DNA of 64,000 nucleotides from Anaeramoeba flamelloides (lineage: Eukaryota > Metamonada > Anaeramoebidae). Position 1 is the first letter of the stretch, and every line of letters starts with the position of its first letter. This document shows positions 1 through 11,384 of this stretch, piece by piece. Position numbers and translations under genes: made by a program. The DNA lies in assembly GCA_027625915.1 (NCBI GenBank), contig JANTQA010000015.1:6291001-6355000 (forward strand). The letters are read 5' to 3'. Below the pieces are notes generated by a model. That model did not search any database. It saw nothing but the letters and a program-made list of their open reading frames with translations, and was not told where the DNA came from.

Positions 1-1357
1 AAAATTATTAGAAAATAATTTAAAAGAAAAATATAATACAAAAAAAATCATTAAAAAAATCAAACAGAAAAAAATACAGAAAATTTTAAAATATCAAGAT
101 AAAGATACGGAAGATTTATATTTAGAAAACGCATTAGTTATGTATAAAACACACAAAGGTGCGCATGATTGTTTGAAAACAATGAAATATGGAATTTCAA
201 GAAGAATTAAAAGCCTTTTATTTGGGAAATGTTTTAATAGATATAAAAGGCCAACATTTAATGGTAAAAAAATCAAAGTAAGTAGGCCAACATCTGCTCG
301 AAAATTAAGATGGGGGAATTTCAATGTATCAACAAGAGAAAAAATTCGACATAACGTGTACAAAATTATTGTATGTGTTGTTATAACATGGATCGTGGGT
401 CCTATATTGTCCTATGTTGCATATGGGTTTGCTGTTATTGAGAAGAATGAATATATTTGTATACCCCTAAGTTTTTTAATTTACTTGTCAAACGAAGTGT
501 TGGAATGGTTATTAATTAAATTGAGAAAATACCCTAGAATTTCTTCAAAGCTTAAAGAGAGGACTTCTATGCTACACATAATTTTATTTGCCAAATCTGC
601 AAATACGATAGGTACGTTGATTATGGTGTGGTTTACGATGGAAACATGGACAGATACTGTTTATATGTCTTTAGAAACATCATCATTGATTGTTTTCATT
701 TATTGTATACTTGATCCAATTGTTTTTATTTTGCGTGAAGTTTATCAAGAAAAGAGAAAAATGAAATTTGCATTGGAAAGAGCACAGACAACTTGGGATA
801 TGTATAAAAACATGATGCCAAAAAAAGTTTGGCTTTCGCTTTGGTATGTGAGAGTACTATTCATTCTGCATTTAATTATCGCCATGTTCATTTTTATTCC
901 ATTCCTGTCAGTACTTGGTTTAATCGGTATTGGTATCATTGGCATAAGTTGGAAAATTTTTTTGTTAAAATATGCAGATGCTAATTATTTAAAACAAATC
1001 ACAGAATTTATGCACAAACGGGTGATGTATTATTTTACCTCGTATAGTTGGTTTGTTATAATTATTTATTGGCTCGCCTACAAGTTGGTTTATTTTCCAG
1101 ATAGTAAGAACGTCGAGTGGGGAAATTTTGTTTTTACTTGGGTTTGTTATCTATTTTGGAGAATATCTTGGTATGGTACAGAAGATTTTTGGGATAAAAA
1201 ACAAAAATATACTCATAGAAATTATCAGCATATACGTTTGAAGGAGAGTTATTATCATTATAAAAACCCTTCAAAACTTAATTATGATCTCGAAATTACC
1301 TCTTCAGAAAGTTCAATACATTCTGAAGATTTAAATGTGTCATTTAGCGAAAAATAA
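1..1357 (+). CDS. Multi-pass membrane protein, OSCA/TMEM63-like (5' end outside window)
   Basis: The frame is open from base 2 to a TAA at 1355-1357, so the gene enters from upstream; the ATG at 140 is internal. The visible part is about 451 residues. First comes a Lys-rich, coiled-coil-like stretch, then a segment ENALVMYKTHKGAHDCL that resembles the RRM-like cytosolic domain of OSCA/TMEM63 proteins (family pattern AFVTFK..), then a basic linker ending RKLRWGNF, where OSCA proteins have DIIWENL. About eight hydrophobic segments follow (starting near VYKIIVCVVITW), the later ones rich in aromatic residues. The tail is short, hydrophilic and Ser/Glu-rich. Family knowledge: OSCA/TMEM63 proteins are mechanically gated cation channels related to TMEM16 and TMC. 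The assignment rests on the order of segments and weak motif likeness, and an anoctamin-type relative is possible. The membrane-protein call is firm, the family tentative. Confidence 0.55.
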   Translation, partial: KLLENNLKEKYNTKKIIKKIKQKKIQKILKYQDKDTEDLYLENALVMYKTHKGAHDCLKTMKYGISRRIKSLLFGKCFNRYKRPTFNGKKIKVSRPTSARKLRWGNFNVSTREKIRHNVYKIIVCVVITWIVGPILSYVAYGFAVIEKNEYICIPLSFLIYLSNEVLEWLLIKLRKYPRISSKLKERTSMLHIILFAKSANTIGTLIMVWFTMETWTDTVYMSLETSSLIVFIYCILDPIVFILREVYQEKRKMKFALERAQTTWDMYKNMMPKKVWLSLWYVRVLFILHLIIAMFIFIPFLSVLGLIGIGIIGISWKIFLLKYADANYLKQITEFMHKRVMYYFTSYSWFVIIIYWLAYKLVYFPDSKNVEWGNFVFTWVCYLFWRISWYGTEDFWDKKQKYTHRNYQHIRLKESYYHYKNPSKLNYDLEITSSESSIHSEDLNVSFSEK

Positions 1358-1807
1358 ATTTGTTTTATAAAATCATTTTTTAATTGTATTTTTTTTTTAC
1401 TATTTTTTTTGGTTTTTTTAAAAAAAAAAATTCTATTTGAAAGAAAAAAATAATAAGATATTAGAAAATACTAATACAATCAAATAAAGTTGAAGTTATG
1501 TAATGATATTTAATTTTTATTATTTATTATGAGATTTTCGGAAGTAAAAAAAAGAAAATATAATAAATAATTTATGAAATCAAAAAATTAATTTTAAATA
1601 GAAATATGAAAATTTTGAAATTTAATAAAATGATTTAAGCAACATATTTTTTTACCATTTTTCCAACTTTAAAAAAAATTTTTTTTTTATTGAATTTTTT
1701 TTTTTGATAGGTATATTAAAAATAATATTTTATGATCTTTCTATTTTTTAAATGATTTTAAATGATGAATTTTTTTGAAAAAAATCCAGATAATGAGATT
1801 TCCACCT
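1358..1807. other. Intergenic, AT-rich, no gene seen
   Basis: This is the 3' flank of the membrane-protein gene. It consists of homopolymer A and T runs with no convincing coding frame or RNA structure. Confidence 0.5.
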
Positions 1808-2870
1808 TAAAGTTTACAATCTCTCAAGAATTTAGAAAGATTGTCTTGTGTTGTCTGGAAGGTTAAGATATTGTTGGTTCTTATCTTATTGAAATTTAGG
1901 TTAGGTTAATATTAATATTAATATAAAAATGAAATTTTTGACAATTTGTTGTTTTGTTTTTCCGAAACCTAAAATTAAGAGTGTAAAATTAATAGTTAGG
2001 TTGGAAAGTTTTAGAATAAATTTGATTTTTTTTTTTACAAAATCGAATGTGGAGAGTATAAATTTTTTAGGTTGGTTGATATTTAAAAAATGTGAATTTT
2101 TTGTTGTTTGATCAATATTTTTAAATGACTTTTACTCAATTTCAGAAAAAAAAACTGTAAATTATTTCTGTAAGCACAGAAGAAAACTAAGGTTAATCAT
2201 TATGAAAAAAAGTTCAATGTGGTTTTTAATTGGAAACATTAAGAGAACCTGAAAACGAAAAGTCAAATCAATTAATAGAAGAAACCAATTAACTCCAAAT
2301 AATAATCCATTATATGATTTTCAATCGAACCAACAAACACAATTGAAATCTACTTTCATATCGAAATTGTTGAGTTGTATTTTTTTGGAGAGCGTAAAAA
2401 TCGTCACTTTTTTCAACAAATTTTTTATGTTTGATAAATCAAAGAAAAAACTCATACCAAAAAATACTATTAACAAAACTGTTATTGTATTGAATCCTTC
2501 ATTTTATATGTATTTATTAATTCTTTATTTAATTGATCTCATTTTTTGTTTTCAGGTTCTATTAATGTTCCAAATTAAAAATTATTTTTCATTTTTTTTT
2601 TCCATAATGATAATAAAGAATTTGAATTGAGAATTAAAAACTCAATATTCATTTTTAAATTTTTCTCAGCCTTTTCCTATTAACTCAATCTATTTGGATT
2701 TTTGAAAAAAAAATAATTTCAGTATTTTTACAAACATTAAAACCTATACGAAGCCTAAGATCAATCAGATAAAAACCTAAAATAGCTTGGCCTTACACTT
2801 GACACAACTTAATCTTTTTAAATTCTTCCGGGTTGTAAACCTTAAGGTTGTAAAAAAAACTCAAAAAATA
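1808..2870. repeat. Long imperfect inverted repeat surrounding a foldback element
   Basis: The segment near 1808-1885 (CCTTAAAGTTTACAA ... AAGAATTTAGAAAGATT ... TTGTGT) recurs as an imperfect reverse complement near 2775-2860 (TTAAGGTTTACAACC ... AAGAATTTAAAAAGATT ... TTGTGT). Between these arms lies a second, inner foldback (2201-2603). The short open frames here (for example 1929-2111) are Phe/Lys-rich and look like chance. I infer a decayed transposon with long terminal inverted repeats. Ends and target duplications could not be fixed by eye. Confidence 0.45.
2201..2603. repeat. Foldback element, family FB-A, copy 1
   Basis: The arms are about 90 bp. The left arm (TTTTTAATTGGAAACATTAA, then AGAACCTGAAAAC and TCAAATCAATTAA) is matched in reverse complement by the right arm near 2510-2603. 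The same arms recur at 49241-49735 and 58082-58530, so this is a dispersed non-coding family with three copies in the window. There is no open frame of note in the loop. It is probably a non-autonomous DNA transposon. Confidence 0.7.
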
Positions 2871-3851
2871 CAACAGATATTTGTTTCAAATTTTCACTTG
2901 ATTTTTACATTGGTTCTTTTTTTTTGAAAAAATTTAATAAATAGATTGAAATTTGTCCTTTCTAATTGTTCGTTTGGTACTTTTTTTGTTTTTGGATTTT
3001 GTTGCATATCAAAAAGGTTAACAAAGAATCTGAAATGAGACTTTGATCATGAATTTTTTTTTGAAAAAAAGTTATCAGATTAAAAATTATCTCATTTAAA
3101 TTTCAAAGGTTAGTTATAAAATCAAACAATTAAAAACAAATTTAACATTATTATCTTGTTTTCATGACGAGTATTACATTGGAAACCTTACAAACCTTTT
3201 GAATAATTAATTACAAAAATAACAATTGGAATAAAGTCGTCAACAGATCATAAAGATATTTTCTTTGAGAAGAGTTTGGCTATTGTTTGCCCTGTTATTC
3301 ATGAATATTTTTTTCTTTCTGTTTGATTAAATTCAAGTTTAACCTTCTTAAATTGTTCATTACTTTCTGTTTGGAAACAAATTTAAATCAATTTTTTTCA
3401 TTTTTTAATTTTAACCAAAACTTTTTGATTTTTTAGTCCGAATCAAAATTTTTACACAAACCACCAGTCTTGAAACAAAATCTTAGTCATTGTTTCTGAA
3501 TTGCTAAGTTCCAAATTTTAAATCCCTTGGATTGAATGCATACAATTAATCCAAATAAGCGAGCCAATAAATTGGTTAGATTTCCCAAAAAAATTGAGTT
3601 GGCTTTGTAAAAATTTGTTTTGATTTTAGTTTTGACAAAAAAACAAAACTCCTTTCTTAAATTTGTTCTTTTTTTCCACACCAAAAATAAACAAACACGA
3701 ACAAAAAAAAAAAAAAAAAAAAAAAAAAACATTCTATGAATAATAAAGATCTTCAACTGCTTATCGAGACAAAGAACTCCCAAACCGAAAAAAAAAGCCT
3801 TCCTACCAAAATATAATAAGCAAACAAAAAATTAATTCTCAAGAAGGGTTA
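2871..3851. other. Intergenic upstream of the Aurora kinase gene
   Basis: No gene was seen. The stretch is AT-rich with a run of about 29 A at 3701-3729. The roughly 120 bp before the kinase ATG probably hold its promoter and 5' leader, but I saw no definite element. Confidence 0.4.
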
Positions 3852-5864
3852 ATGGATGACTCTGGTTTTATTCTGGAACAAAAAATGCCCAATCCAAAAA
3901 AGCCTTATGATTCGAAAAAGTATAGAATTTTACCATTCCATCATAACAACACAAACCCAATCCCTCGAAGCGTACAATTAGAAGATTCTCGTCAAAAGGT
4001 GAATATCACAAATCGCAAATATAAATTAATTAAACAAAATCACGAAAGGAACAAACAATCGAAAAAGATTCCAAAACAAAATATCAAAAAAAAAAATCAT
4101 AACAAATACCACGATCAAGAATTACAAACAAATTTGTCTCCAACAATAAGAGAAAAAAAAAATATTCGTACTTCTCAGATCTTAACATTTTCAGGAGAAA
4201 CAATCGAGTTTGTTTCTCTCAAAAATACTGAAAAAAAGATTTCTGATCCAAAATATAATACTTATAAGATGAAACAACCAAAGTTAGCCAATTTTAACAA
4301 CAATTTTGTCGTTTCTTCAAATACTAATAAGAATAGCAATAGCAATAGGAATAAGAATAAGAATAAAAATAAAGCAAAATTAAAAATAATCAACTATAAT
4401 TTTGCTACAAAAAAAAATCTAAAAGTTAAACGTTTACAAAGAAAAAGCCCAAACAATTTAAATGGTAATAATAAAAAAATGATTAGAGACCCAAAAATAA
4501 TAATCAATAAGAAAGATCCCAACGAACAAGATATAGATAAATCATCAAAGGTATTTAGACCTTCTAAAATTAATGAATTACCAATTGCTACAAATATTTA
4601 TAAAACGAAAAATATGAGGGTAATTCCAAACTTCAAACAAAAAGACATTTTCCAGTCAAGAAAAAAACAAAACTTTACAAGCACAAAGATGGTGAGCCTT
4701 AATAAACTTGAAAAGGTTAACATTAATAATACAAACAACCATAAAAATATAAATAAAAATGGAAATGGCGATGGAAATAGAAATGGAAATGGAAAAGGAA
4801 ATGAGGTGGAAAATGGTAATAGAAAATTAAATAGAAATGGTAATGGTAAAGACAGTGTTAATAGAAATAGAAATAAAAATCGAAATGGAAATGGAAATGG
4901 AAAGGGAAATGGTAAGGGAAAGAGAAATGAAGGAAAAAAAAAAATTGGATTTTCCAAAAATTTAAAAAAGAATGTAAGAAATATTCCAACAAAGAAAGAA
5001 ATTGAAAACTATTTTTTTAGAAGGAAATGGAAATTAGAAGATTTAAAATTCGTAAAGCAACTTGGACAGGGTCAATTTGGAAAAGTATATTTGGTTAAAG
5101 ATAAAAAAACGAATATCCGACTGGCTGTGAAAGTCTTAAAAACGAACACACTGAAGACTTCTGGTAGTAAAAAGCAACTGGCAAGGGAAATCAACGTCCA
5201 AAGTTCATTAAAGCATCCAAATATCTTGAAAATGTTTGGATATTGCTTTAACAAGGATCATGTATTTCTAATTTTGGAATATGCGCAGGGCGGTGAGCTC
5301 TACAAGGTGCTCTGCAAATGCGGAAAGTTTTCTGAAAAAAGAGCAGCGAATTATATTGCAAATCTTTCATCGGCTGTGCATTATTTCCATTCCAAAAACG
5401 TTATCCATCGGGATATTAAGCCAGAAAATATTTTAATTACAAAGGACGGGACCTTAAAAATCGCCGACTTTGGGTTTTCTGTCTTTACAAACCCAAAGAA
5501 TTTTCGGAGATACACCTTTTGCGGCACGCTTGATTATTTGCCACCGGAAATGGTTGAGGGCACTTCTTACGACCACTCCGTGGATAAATGGTCCATGGGC
5601 GTTTTATTATTTGAATTCCTCGTCGGTAAGCCTCCTTTCGAAACGAAAGGTAGATTGCAAACTTACAATAGAATTACAAATGTTAATTTTTCTTTCCCCA
5701 ATCACGTTTCAGAGCTAGCACAGGATTTGATCAAGAAAATGTTGACAAAATGCCCTTCAAAAAGAATTCCTTTTCAAGATCTTTTACAACACCCCTGGAT
5801 ACAGTTATATGTCAACAAAAAGGCATTATTACAACTGCAACCTCATTCAAATATTAAATATTAA
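3852..5864 (+). CDS. Aurora-type serine/threonine protein kinase
   Basis: This is a 670-residue mitotic kinase of the Aurora family. Residues 1 to about 390 are a Lys/Asn-rich low-complexity extension with an NGNG(K)-type repeat near 300-360. The catalytic domain runs from RRKWKLEDLKFVKQLG (about 390) to HPWIQLYV (about 655). Visible motifs are the glycine loop LGQGQFGKV (404-412), the ATP-binding Lys427, the catalytic loop HRDIKPEN (519-526) and DFG (539-541). The activation loop RRYTFCGTLDYLPPEM is nearly the Aurora signature RRTTLCGTLDYLPPEM, with Thr555 at the place of human Aurora A Thr288. SVDKWSMGVLLFEFLVGKPPFE also matches Aurora. DFG is followed by Phe where animal Auroras have Trp. 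Known role of the family: spindle, centrosome and chromosome segregation, with TPX2 or INCENP as activators. The start is the first in-frame ATG. The extension is about three times the length of the human Aurora A leader. Confidence 0.93.
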   Translation: MDDSGFILEQKMPNPKKPYDSKKYRILPFHHNNTNPIPRSVQLEDSRQKVNITNRKYKLIKQNHERNKQSKKIPKQNIKKKNHNKYHDQELQTNLSPTIREKKNIRTSQILTFSGETIEFVSLKNTEKKISDPKYNTYKMKQPKLANFNNNFVVSSNTNKNSNSNRNKNKNKNKAKLKIINYNFATKKNLKVKRLQRKSPNNLNGNNKKMIRDPKIIINKKDPNEQDIDKSSKVFRPSKINELPIATNIYKTKNMRVIPNFKQKDIFQSRKKQNFTSTKMVSLNKLEKVNINNTNNHKNINKNGNGDGNRNGNGKGNEVENGNRKLNRNGNGKDSVNRNRNKNRNGNGNGKGNGKGKRNEGKKKIGFSKNLKKNVRNIPTKKEIENYFFRRKWKLEDLKFVKQLGQGQFGKVYLVKDKKTNIRLAVKVLKTNTLKTSGSKKQLAREINVQSSLKHPNILKMFGYCFNKDHVFLILEYAQGGELYKVLCKCGKFSEKRAANYIANLSSAVHYFHSKNVIHRDIKPENILITKDGTLKIADFGFSVFTNPKNFRRYTFCGTLDYLPPEMVEGTSYDHSVDKWSMGVLLFEFLVGKPPFETKGRLQTYNRITNVNFSFPNHVSELAQDLIKKMLTKCPSKRIPFQDLLQHPWIQLYVNKKALLQLQPHSNIKY

Positions 5865-5961
5865 AATAGCAATTTTTTCCATATAATTTAGAAATAAATT
5901 ATTGATCAAATTATATTTTAATTCACTCAACTCGTAGATCAATAAATATGTGTTTTTCTTT

Positions 5962-6083
5962 ATCCTTTTACTTTTGCTTTTACTTTTGCTTTTGCTTTTG
6001 CTTTTGCTTTTGCTTTTGCTTTTGCTTTTGCTTTTGCTTTTGCTTTTGCTTTTGCTTTTGCTTTTGCTTTTGCTTTTGATTTT
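5962..6083. repeat. Hexanucleotide microsatellite (CTTTTG)n
   Basis: This is an almost perfect tandem array of CTTTTG/TTTTGC, about 18-20 units with one or two changed units at the ends. It lies about 100 bp past the stop of the Aurora gene, possibly in its 3' UTR or flank. Confidence 0.95.
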
Positions 6084-6355
6084 GCTTTGTTATTGTGATT
6101 GATTCTTTTAGCATTGTCTATCTTTTTATTATCCTTTTCGAAAACAATTTTTTACAAATCAAATATGATTTTTTAAATAAAAGAATTGCTTGTTTCATAT
6201 CTCCCATCAAAAATAGGTTATGTATATTTATGGATACCTTTGCATTTGTTCACTAATCCTTATCTGATTCTTTAATTAAAAAATGTTTGAATCTTTTTAA
6301 TTAGAAAACGAAAACGAGGTTATTACAAAAAAAAAATTACATAAATGCTATTTTA

Positions 6356-6492
6356 CAGAAAAAAGTCACATAAATCACACAAACCTAAGAGTACTGAGAA
6401 TTTTTCAAGGTGGGTGCAATCTTTACGTTTGTTTGCATCAAAAACAGTTAAAAGATGATGGGTATTCTTTGGTTTCTGTGACTTTTTTTCTG
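6356..6492. repeat. Short palindromic MITE, 137 bp
   Basis: The left end CAGAAAAAAGTCACATAAA and the right end, reverse-complemented CAGAAAAAAAGTCACAGAAA, form terminal inverted repeats of about 40 bp. A TA precedes the left end. Non-coding; I infer a mariner-type MITE. Confidence 0.6.
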
Positions 6493-8239
6493 AAAAGGCT
6501 CATAATATTCTCTAAATTATCATTACTAAATCTTCAACATATTATTAATAGAAACTAATTTGCTTACTTTTCGAAAATGTGTTGTTGAAAAAAAAAGATG
6601 TTGTTTCAAAATCTAAAATTTTCATTTTTTTCATTTTCAAACATGTCCAATAAAAATAACGCTATGTAAGATTTCAAAATATAAAATCCAATCAATTATA
6701 TGATTTGTAAAAATTGAAATCATCGATAAAAAAAATGTCTATTTGATTTGATAAATATAATAATATCACAAGAATGTTTTATGATGAAATTAAACATCTT
6801 CAAATAAAAAGAAGTGATTTTTTTTATTTTTCTACATTTGCTATGTGTAGTAAAATAAATTATTTATCTATTAAATTATGATTTTCTTCATTTGGAATTT
6901 TTCCCTTACTAGTCTAGGCACTTACTGTGGATTTACACTGTACTCAAGAAGTGACTTGCCACTAAAAGGTATGTTTTGAGATTTTACTTACCTATTAGAA
7001 AAATGCAAAATTTGAAACAAAAAAAAAATATCTTTTGGTATAAATGAAAAAAAATTCAAAGAACAATAAAAATGTTGAAAAAGATCTCTATATTAAAAAA
7101 TACAAATTTTTAAATAAAAATTACTAATTTCTTTTTTTATATATCCCAATACATAAATTTCATTAATTTGAAAGAAATTGTTTTCTTCCATTATAAAATT
7201 GTTTTAATTCAATTTAATCAATTTTTTGTTATTTTTAAAACCCTCTATTTTGGCAAATTAAGAGTTTTGTAAACTTCTTTCTGTAAAAAAATAACTCATT
7301 CCAAAAATATAAAAATCCTTGAGATCTCAAAAAGTATAAAAGAAAGATTACTCAAAAATATAATTTTTATTTTCAAAATAATAATTTACAACAATTCACA
7401 ATAAAAAAAGAATTTTTTTTGAGAATTTTTTCTGAAAATATCAAATATTTTCATTGTTAAGATGTAGAAATCGGCAATGTTTCTTATAACGACTTATTGT
7501 TAATCAGTTTAGTTTGGATGGAAATAGAAAGTTTCCCCCTTTTTAATTAAAAAAATCCTTGGTAATAACTATAGATTTCAAATTTTTTAGTAAACGTTCT
7601 AAATGAAAATATTCCTGATCATATTTGTTACAATATAGTTCGGAAATAATTAGATTTTATATACTCAGAAATTTAAACAGAAATTCTTCTCTTTTGATAG
7701 TTTTTATTATATTTTCTTTCTTTTTTTTTTTTTTTTTCAGTTCAATTTTTGAACTAGCTTTTTTTGGGTAAAATATATTATTTTTAAGAATAACAGGGTT
7801 AAAAACTTTAATAAATTACATAGGCTATATTTACAACAATTTTGAAATTTGGGTATTATAGTTGATCTTCTAAAACAAAGAAAATTGTAATAAACAAATA
7901 CTTTTAATGGTTGTATTGTAACGGTGGTTTTCGATACTAATTTTTTATATAAAAAAAGAAAAATAGAAAAAAAATTATTTTTAAACTTAATTAGAAACAA
8001 AAAAGAGAGAGGATGAATTTTTAAGTAGATTAAAAATGAAAATTTTCAATTTGTTAGTCAATAAAAAAAAATATTTTTTTAGTAAATCTAAACACTTTAA
8101 AGTGGAAGTTGCCCCTTTATATATGCAAATTATTTTTGATACTTTATTGATACATTACACTATAAAAAGTTTATATTATAGAAAGAATTTGTTTTTACAC
8201 TTTTCTTGGTTAGAGTTTTTTTTTTTTTTTTGAAAGTTT

Positions 8240-8240
<1 letters not shown>
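6493..8240. other. Intergenic, AT-rich, no gene seen
   Basis: Homopolymer runs and short chance frames only. The frames at 7737-8000 and 8036-8233 are Phe/Lys/Asn-rich without domain likeness. Confidence 0.5.
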
Positions 8241-8278
<38 letters not shown>

Positions 8279-8283
<5 letters not shown>

Positions 8284-9764
8284 AGCACCCCGGATTTGCC
8301 TAAATTTCATCAAGTTTTGTAAATTAGATTTAAAATGATATTGATCTACTAATATATTAATTTTCTTATTTGTCTTTAATCCAGATTTGAATTATAATAA
8401 AAAGTCAAAATAATTCAAAGATAAAGTAGTTAAGTTATTGATTGTTTTTTTGAAGATGAAAAAAAAAATAATAATTATTCATTTTTACATTTTTTTTAAA
8501 GATTTTTATTTTTATTTTATTTTTTAAAATCAGAAATTTTATTACATTAATAGTAATTCAAAACCCAACACATTAATTTATTAATAATAACTACCAAAAA
8601 AATTTTGCTAATTTTATGATAAAATAAATAAATAAAAAAATAAATTACTTTGAAATTTAATTTTTTTATTTAGAAAAAATTTCTATAAATATACAATTAA
8701 GAGAAAAATTAAAATTATTTCTTTAGGCCAAAACTAAATATTTAATATGATTAATTTTCTAAAACTTTTATATAAGCAATAGATAATAATTGAAAATCAA
8801 AAAAAAAAAAAATTGTAAAATAATTTCAATTTATTAAATTGGAATAAAACAAATAATAATTACTTTTTAATCGATAAAATATTTATACCTAAATTTAAAA
8901 TAAAATAAAAAATAACTCTTGAATATTATTCCAATATAATAAAATAATCTCCGAAACCAAATTTTTTTATTATATTTTGTTATTGGTAAAAATTTGAATA
9001 ATATATTTATGATATTTGGATTTTTCTTTAATAAATTAATCCAGATCTTGTTAAATAAGTTCTGATATATGGTCTCTAATTCAAAAATATTTTTTATTTT
9101 ATATCTATATTTTAAAAAGTCAAAAATTAAAAAATATTAAAAAAAAAAAAAAAACAATTATTAATCTGACTCGAACTATTGGCCAAATTATTTAAAATTG
9201 AAAAAAAATCTTGTTGAAAAAATTGTAAAATTTTGCAATGAAAAAAATTTTGATTTTTTTTTCTAATTTAATTTATATTTTTTTTATTTTTAAATTATTT
9301 AGAATCTAATATAGATATTGATATTGAATAGTAATCAGTAGATAAAACAAATTTTCTATGTGATGTTATAATAACTTTTATAATGAATAAATTATTTAAT
9401 CAAGCATTTTAGGCAATTTTGGGGTGCAAAGGGTCCCAAAAAAATTTCCAGTAAAGTATGATGTGTTTTAAATGTTAAAACTAAGAGGTTTTTGATTTCT
9501 AGACAAACTTTTCAAAAAAAAAAAAAATTTATTTTGACAAAATTTGGAAAAAAAATAAAATCACAATAACCAAAAAAAAAATTCCCAATGTTGAAAATTT
9601 TTTTTCAAGTTATTTTGTTATTTTAAGTAACTATACAATTTTTAATTATAAAATTTTCTTTCGAGGATAATTTTTTATTAATTTTATACCTTATTATCCT
9701 TTGATAACATTTCAAATTAAAATTTTTGTTTGAAATGTTTTTAGGTTATTTGGGGTGCTAAGGG
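8279..9764. mobile_element. Non-coding 1.5-kb TIR element (family T1), copy A
   Basis: It begins CCCTTAGCACCCC (8279-8291) and ends with the exact inverse GGGGTGCTAAGGG (9752-9764), giving a perfect 13-bp terminal inverted repeat, flanked on both sides by TA repeats. A second copy at 41908-43402 runs collinear over the whole length with scattered single differences and small indels (by eye well above 90% identity). Neither copy has a long open frame. The TA flanks suggest a TA-targeting superfamily such as Tc1/mariner, moved in trans. An internal near-copy of the right end lies near 9410-9437. Confidence 0.88.
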
Positions 9765-9778
9765 ATATATATATATAT

Positions 9779-10784
9779 AAACTCAATTCCAAAAATTGGG
9801 GCACACCTTCAAAATCAATTTAATTCCAAGAAAAGTGATATTTGACTCTTAAATAGAAACATTAGATATTAACAATCAATGTAAATAATTTTAAAGTTAA
9901 TTATTTATAATTTTTTTTCATTATTTTTTGATTTTTGATTTTCAATAATTTTTTTGATTTTTTTTGGATTCTTTTTTTTTTTCACAACTTTTCGAAAATC
10001 TCAAAATCACTTTAAAATGAAATTTAAAAGTTTTCCTTCTGATCACAAAAAAAAAATTCTTTTTTTATCGAGAAAAAAATTTTTTTAAAAAAATCATGAT
10101 ATGGTGTGCTAGGGTACATTGCCTACAAACAGACCTTATTATCATTAATGGAAGTGTGAATACTGAATGTATTATTAATGATATTCTCAAAAAAATCAAA
10201 TGTAATTCAACTCGCTAATTCAGAATATGGTGAGTTGAAATGTATTTTCCAAAAGGATGGAGCTTGTCCACATACTTCAAAAAAAAAACCTCAAACCTAC
10301 TTAAATCGGGGATGTAATGTTATGGACCCTTGACCCCCAATTCCACAAATTTAAATCCAATTGGGAATTTATGGATAATAAACTGAAAAATTGTAACCAA
10401 AAAACGAAGAAGAATTTTTAAATTTTTCACTAATGTAAGAAATACTTTGAGTTGGGAAACCTAAGAAAATTAATAAACTCTATATTAAAAACGATAAATT
10501 TAGTTATCAAAAGACAAGCTGAATCTATTAATCGTTTTTATTACTTTTTCTTTCAATAAAAATGGATTTTTTGGTAACCGTATTCAAAAAAATGGGGCAC
10601 ACTTTTTTTTATTTTTTCTTTTTTATTTTTCAAATTGAATTTTAAATTTACTATAAAATATATAAATAGTATTAATTAAATATTTTCGGGTCTTTTATTA
10701 TTTTAATGTTTAATTATTATGTATTTTGGAGTATATTTATATTGATGTAATTTTTTTTATGTCCCATTTTTTGGAATTGAGTTT
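9779..10784 (+). mobile_element. Decayed Tc1/mariner transposon
   Basis: The terminal inverted repeats are AAACTCAATTCCAAAAA at 9779 and TTTTTGGAATTGAGTTT ending at 10784, with TA repeats outside. Inside, near 10100-10390, broken frames on the + strand read like the C-terminal half of a Tc1-type transposase: a stretch DLIIINGSVNTECIINDIL, then FQKDGACPHTSKK (family: QQDNAPCHTSK), then YLNRGCNVMD, and after a frame change LTPNSTNLNPIGNLW (family: SPDLNPIENLW). Several stops and at least one frameshift make it a pseudogene. Only a TA microsatellite separates it from the 1.5-kb element at 8279-9764. A weaker internal copy of the TIR sits near 10575-10605. Confidence 0.85.
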
Positions 10785-11023
10785 ATATATATATATATAT
10801 ATTCCCCCGACCTGTTTTTCCCAAAATTTTTATTGAAAATGTTTAGTTGATAGTATCAACATTATAGATATACTAATTAGATAGGTTATGTAAAATATGG
10901 TTTCATTTTGTATTGTTTGGATTTGGTGGGTGAACTTTAAATGTATTATAATATTTTACATCATTTTATGACAATGTTCGGCAAAAAAAAAAATATTTTC
11001 TGCAAATTTCAAAACTCTTATTA

Positions 11024-11223
11024 CAGTCAGTTCCACTTTTAAGGCACAAACTTTCAACAAAATTTAAGGCACAATAAAAATCTCAAATTAAAGTACAAAA
11101 TTGAGATTCTAGTAAAATAAATTGTAAAAAAAAAAAAAAATCCAAATTTTGTGCCTTAATTTGAGATTTTTTTTGTGTCTAAAATTTCGTTGAAAGTTTG
11201 TGTCTTAAAAATGAAACGGATTG
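11024..11223. repeat. Palindromic MITE, family M1, copy A (200 bp)
   Basis: It starts (TA)CAGTCAGTTCCACTTTTAAG and its second half is nearly the reverse complement (for example GTGCCTTAATTTGAGATTTT), with TA at both ends. A second copy lies at 41150-41345. The CAGTC..TA end and the TA target are typical of Tc1/mariner-derived MITEs. Confidence 0.85.
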
Positions 11224-11384
11224 TATAAATATTTGGTTTTTTCTAGTTTATTTATGTTTTAAAATCTGTTATTGTGTTATTTAACATGATTATATGATTA
11301 TAATTTAAATTTTGATTAAGAAAATTAATATTTGTTAAATTACATTCAAATAAAAACAATATATAATAAATACAATAGAGTTAA

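Noticed and set aside
4598-4957. Long minus-strand frame rich in Phe/Leu/Pro
   Set aside because: Antisense shadow of the repetitive NGNGK leader of the Aurora kinase gene.
5962-6083. Telomere-like hexamer array
   Set aside because: The unit CTTTTG lacks the G-rich telomere pattern and lies internally next to a gene; plain microsatellite.
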